Assembly: GCA_023426765.1 (NCBI GenBank)
Contig: JAEZBW010000701.1
Coordinates: 1-6,831, forward strand
Length of the DNA stretch: 6,831 bases
Direction of reading: 5' to 3'
DNA from: Bacillota bacterium
GTDB taxonomy: Bacteria > Bacillota > Clostridia > DSM-8532
Shown: positions 5,007 to 6,831 of the stretch, piece after piece
Layout of the letters: each line of letters begins with the position of its first letter
Position numbering within the stretch: position 1 is the stretch's first letter
Program-made: the position numbers and the translations under genes
Notes under the pieces: model-generated
Databases searched by the model: none
Told to the model about the DNA's origin: nothing
What the model saw: only the letters and a program-made list of their open reading frames with translations

Positions 5007-6272
5007 TTACGGGGACAATATGATTTTTACCTTGCAGCCGTCGTCGTCCAGTTCTTCATACTCCAGCCTGCCGTTCAGCTTCTTAATCTTTGCCTGTACC
5101 TGCTCAAGTTTTTTGTTCCTGTCGGGCATTGCGGGCATCCGGCTGTTGTTTATCTCGATAATAACCGTATTCTCCTTTTTATAAGCCACGACCTCAATGT
5201 TTCCCAGCTTGCCCTTTTCATTTTCATTGTCGTTCGCAATGCCCGAAAGCATGCATTCCACAATCTCTGCCAAAGGCACAATGAGATCATCTGCGATATC
5301 CTGGCTCAACTCCGTACTCTCTCCAATCGTGGAGAATACCACGTGAAGTCCGGCGTCCTCTATCATCGCCTTAACTGCACGACTGAGCTTCTGGAAGGAT
5401 TGCTTCAGAGGAACCATGCGCAGCTCACCGAGGATCTTGCGCATGTCCACCGACATGTTTCCGGCCTTGTTCAGTTCCACCGAAAACGCATCATTGCTGC
5501 CAAAGCGCAGAACCGATTCGTGATGCAGATCATTCTGGATGTTTTCCAGCTGAATGACAATTTCAAGAATCTCATCCAGATGTTTGATGGGAATATGGAC
5601 AAACTGCTCGGTGCTTTCATTCCTGATTTTCTGAGCCCGGATGGCCTTGATAAGTTCGCCGGCATCCACCTTCTTTTCACGCATGGCGATTTCACCGAAC
5701 TTCATTTTCTGGTAGATGCTGCTTTGTTTTCTCAGCACATCCTCCACATCCTGCTTTTCAATAGCGCCTTCTTCCACAAGAATCTCACCGATTCTGTTTT
5801 CAGGCGGCCTGACAGGCTGCTTCACCTCGAGCATGATTTCTTCGCAGAGCTGTCGGATATTCAGCAGATGCTGTCCCACCTCGCCCTGGAACTTTGTTTC
5901 ATGCACCAGCTTTTCGTTATTGCATATTTTCCTCAGGAACAGAATGGTCTGTAATAGAACATTGATGATATTCCGGGTGGTATTAATGTTGTATTTGCGG
6001 CATGCTTCAATCAGCGTTTCGGTCTGTTCGGTGATTTGAGAGGCAAGGTTTTCCTCAAGGAACCCCGTTAACCCCTTGATGGTATGAAAATCGCAATAAA
6101 CTGCGTTCAAATACTCCGCATTGCCCGGATCCACCTCCAGGTTTACCAGCTCCAGTTCAATGGAATCAAGGGTTTCAAGGATTTCCTGAATAAAATCCTT
6201 CATATAGTTTTCCTGAATCTCTTTCAGCCCGATTTTAGGCTCATGAACCTTCTTTGAATCGATCGGTTCCAT
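5007..6272 (-). CDS. Degenerate CheA-like Hpt-domain protein with a GspE/MshE-N-like middle segment
   Basis: The 421-residue cytoplasmic protein has no signal peptide or membrane segment. Residues about 18-125 form an Hpt domain with the phospho-acceptor box FHTIKG; the histidine is residue 63 (codon 6084-6086). Residues 160-216 contain two copies of a RxGEILVEEG...-like motif typical of the N-terminal domain of type II secretion/type IV pilus ATPases, known in MshE to bind c-di-GMP. Residues about 224-290 match the CheA dimerisation segment, ending in RMVPL. Residues about 298-421 align with a CheA ATPase domain, but the N-box asparagine, DxGxG and GxG lid segments are replaced or deleted. 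The CheW-like domain is absent. It is therefore probably unable to bind ATP or autophosphorylate, but could still accept phosphate. I infer a signalling or scaffold role; partners are not in the window. The ATG at 6270-6272 is chosen for its AGAGGTG site. The gene sits 61 nt after hemW. Confidence 0.8.
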   Translation of the reverse strand: MEPIDSKKVHEPKIGLKEIQENYMKDFIQEILETLDSIELELVNLEVDPGNAEYLNAVYCDFHTIKGLTGFLEENLASQITEQTETLIEACRKYNINTTRNIINVLLQTILFLRKICNNEKLVHETKFQGEVGQHLLNIRQLCEEIMLEVKQPVRPPENRIGEILVEEGAIEKQDVEDVLRKQSSIYQKMKFGEIAMREKKVDAGELIKAIRAQKIRNESTEQFVHIPIKHLDEILEIVIQLENIQNDLHHESVLRFGSNDAFSVELNKAGNMSVDMRKILGELRMVPLKQSFQKLSRAVKAMIEDAGLHVVFSTIGESTELSQDIADDLIVPLAEIVECMLSGIANDNENEKGKLGNIEVVAYKKENTVIIEINNSRMPAMPDRNKKLEQVQAKIKKLNGRLEYEELDDDGCKVKIILSP

Positions 6273-6277
6273 ACGAA

Positions 6278-6284
6278 CACCTCT
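6278..6284 (-). promoter_or_regulatory. Ribosome binding site fixing the start of the CheA-like gene
   Basis: AGAGGTG on the minus strand lies 5 nt before the ATG at 6270-6272. In-frame starts further upstream (6293 and 6365) have no comparable site, and the latter would overlap the end of hemW. Confidence 0.8.
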
Positions 6285-6333
6285 TCCCCCCATTATTTGA
6301 TGTCTGAAGCCCGCAGCTCTGCTGACTGCCGGG

Positions 6334-6831
6334 TCATAAGAATTCCATCCAGACCTGGTTGGCATAATCCAGTCCGAGTTTTGTCAGCCGCAGCATGTCT
6401 CCGTCTATCATCAACAAATTCCTGTCTTCCAGCTGCCTGATCGTTTGGCTGTACCGGTCTGTGGCCTGTCGCCCGAACTCACTCTCCAGGCTTGTCAGCG
6501 AAACCCCCTGAATAAGCCTTAATCCAAGAAAATACCTTTCGGAGAGCTTCTCCGCGGCTCCAATCGGTTCGTGGGAGATTTGCGCGGATTCATTGTCCGT
6601 GATCTTCCGAATATATTCCAGCGGGTTGCACACATTTGCAGTCCGAACATCCTTCATGAAGGAATGGGCGGCGGCTCCGATCCCCAGATAAGGGCGGCCT
6701 GTCCAATATTTCAGGTTATGTCTGCTCTCATAACCCGGCCTGGCGAAATTGGAGATCTCATAATGATGAAAACCGTACCCGCCAAGCAATTCCATGGTTC
6801 TGCCGTACATTTCCCGCTCCAGATCCTCATC
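6334..6831 (-). CDS. hemW: Heme chaperone HemW (radical SAM, formerly called HemN-like), N-terminal part outside the window
   Basis: HemW is a radical SAM protein related to oxygen-independent coproporphyrinogen III oxidase and acts as a heme chaperone rather than a true oxidase. The visible 165 codons are the C-terminal part of a family of roughly 380 residues. They start in frame at the window edge with DEDLEREMYGRT. The stretch HYEISNFARPGYESRHNLKYW carries the HNxxYW motif that marks HemW; it is followed by GIGAAAHSF and a C-terminal winged-helix-like domain (GLRLIQGVSL ... LTKLGLDYANQVW). The radical SAM CxxxCxxC motif lies upstream of the window, so the family call rests on this C-terminal half. 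hemW next to hrcA is a common Firmicutes arrangement; here a CheA-like gene separates them. The stop codon is at 6334-6336. Confidence 0.95.
   Translation of the reverse strand, partial: DEDLEREMYGRTMELLGGYGFHHYEISNFARPGYESRHNLKYWTGRPYLGIGAAAHSFMKDVRTANVCNPLEYIRKITDNESAQISHEPIGAAEKLSERYFLGLRLIQGVSLTSLESEFGRQATDRYSQTIRQLEDRNLLMIDGDMLRLTKLGLDYANQVWMEFL

Noticed and set aside
4807..5184. 125-codon plus-strand open frame starting in the intergenic region
   Set aside because: Its first half covers the inverted-repeat block and its second half is antisense to the CheA-like gene, giving Ser-rich and Phe-rich stretches. A GGGTGA stretch before an internal ATG is a weak point in its favour, but no family is recognisable.
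5343..5954. 203-codon plus-strand open frame opposite the CheA-like gene
   Set aside because: Antisense to a frame with recognisable Hpt and dimerisation motifs; its protein shows no family features.
6273..6365. 31-codon N-terminal extension of the CheA-like protein
   Set aside because: It would overlap hemW, has no ribosome site and shows no domain; the ATG at 6270-6272 has AGAGGTG at proper spacing.
1..6831. tRNA, rRNA, CRISPR array, transposase or phage genes
   Set aside because: No cloverleaf, no regularly spaced repeats and no mobile-element protein were found on either strand.

Overview
The window is a heat-shock chaperone locus from a low-to-mid GC Gram-positive bacterium, most likely a member of the Clostridia. 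The grounds are the order hemW ... hrcA-grpE-dnaK-dnaJ, a perfect CIRCE operator, strong AGGAGG-type ribosome binding sites, a sigmaA-like promoter and a DnaK of the shorter Gram-positive length. Genus cannot be told from what is here. Every gene I accept lies on the minus strand, so transcription runs from the high coordinates to the low ones.

Right end (6831 to 5007): the C-terminal part of hemW (radical SAM heme chaperone, cut by the window edge), then, 61 nt downstream, a 421-residue protein that looks like a degenerate CheA. It has an Hpt domain with an intact phospho-acceptor histidine, a GspE/MshE-N-terminal-like segment, a CheA dimerisation segment, and a collapsed ATPase domain without its nucleotide-binding boxes. 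It has no CheW-like domain. This gene is not part of the usual hemW-hrcA neighbourhood and is the most unusual coding feature.

Middle (5006 to 4480): 527 bp without a credible gene but dense in signals. From right to left these are a block of nested inverted repeats that folds best as plus-strand RNA; a terminator-like hairpin with the hrcA promoter embedded in it; CIRCE; a long hrcA leader with two strong hairpins and a degenerate direct repeat; and a possible plus-strand promoter.

Left part (4479 to 1): hrcA, grpE and dnaK are closely spaced (56 and 61 nt gaps) and form a CIRCE-controlled operon. HrcA represses the operon through CIRCE, and DnaK with GrpE (and DnaJ) refolds proteins. After dnaK comes a 12-bp hairpin without a U-tract, then a good sigmaA-type promoter with an extended -10 just ahead of dnaJ. 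dnaJ starts with TTG and is truncated by the window edge after its zinc-finger region. dnaJ may therefore be transcribed partly or wholly independently of CIRCE.
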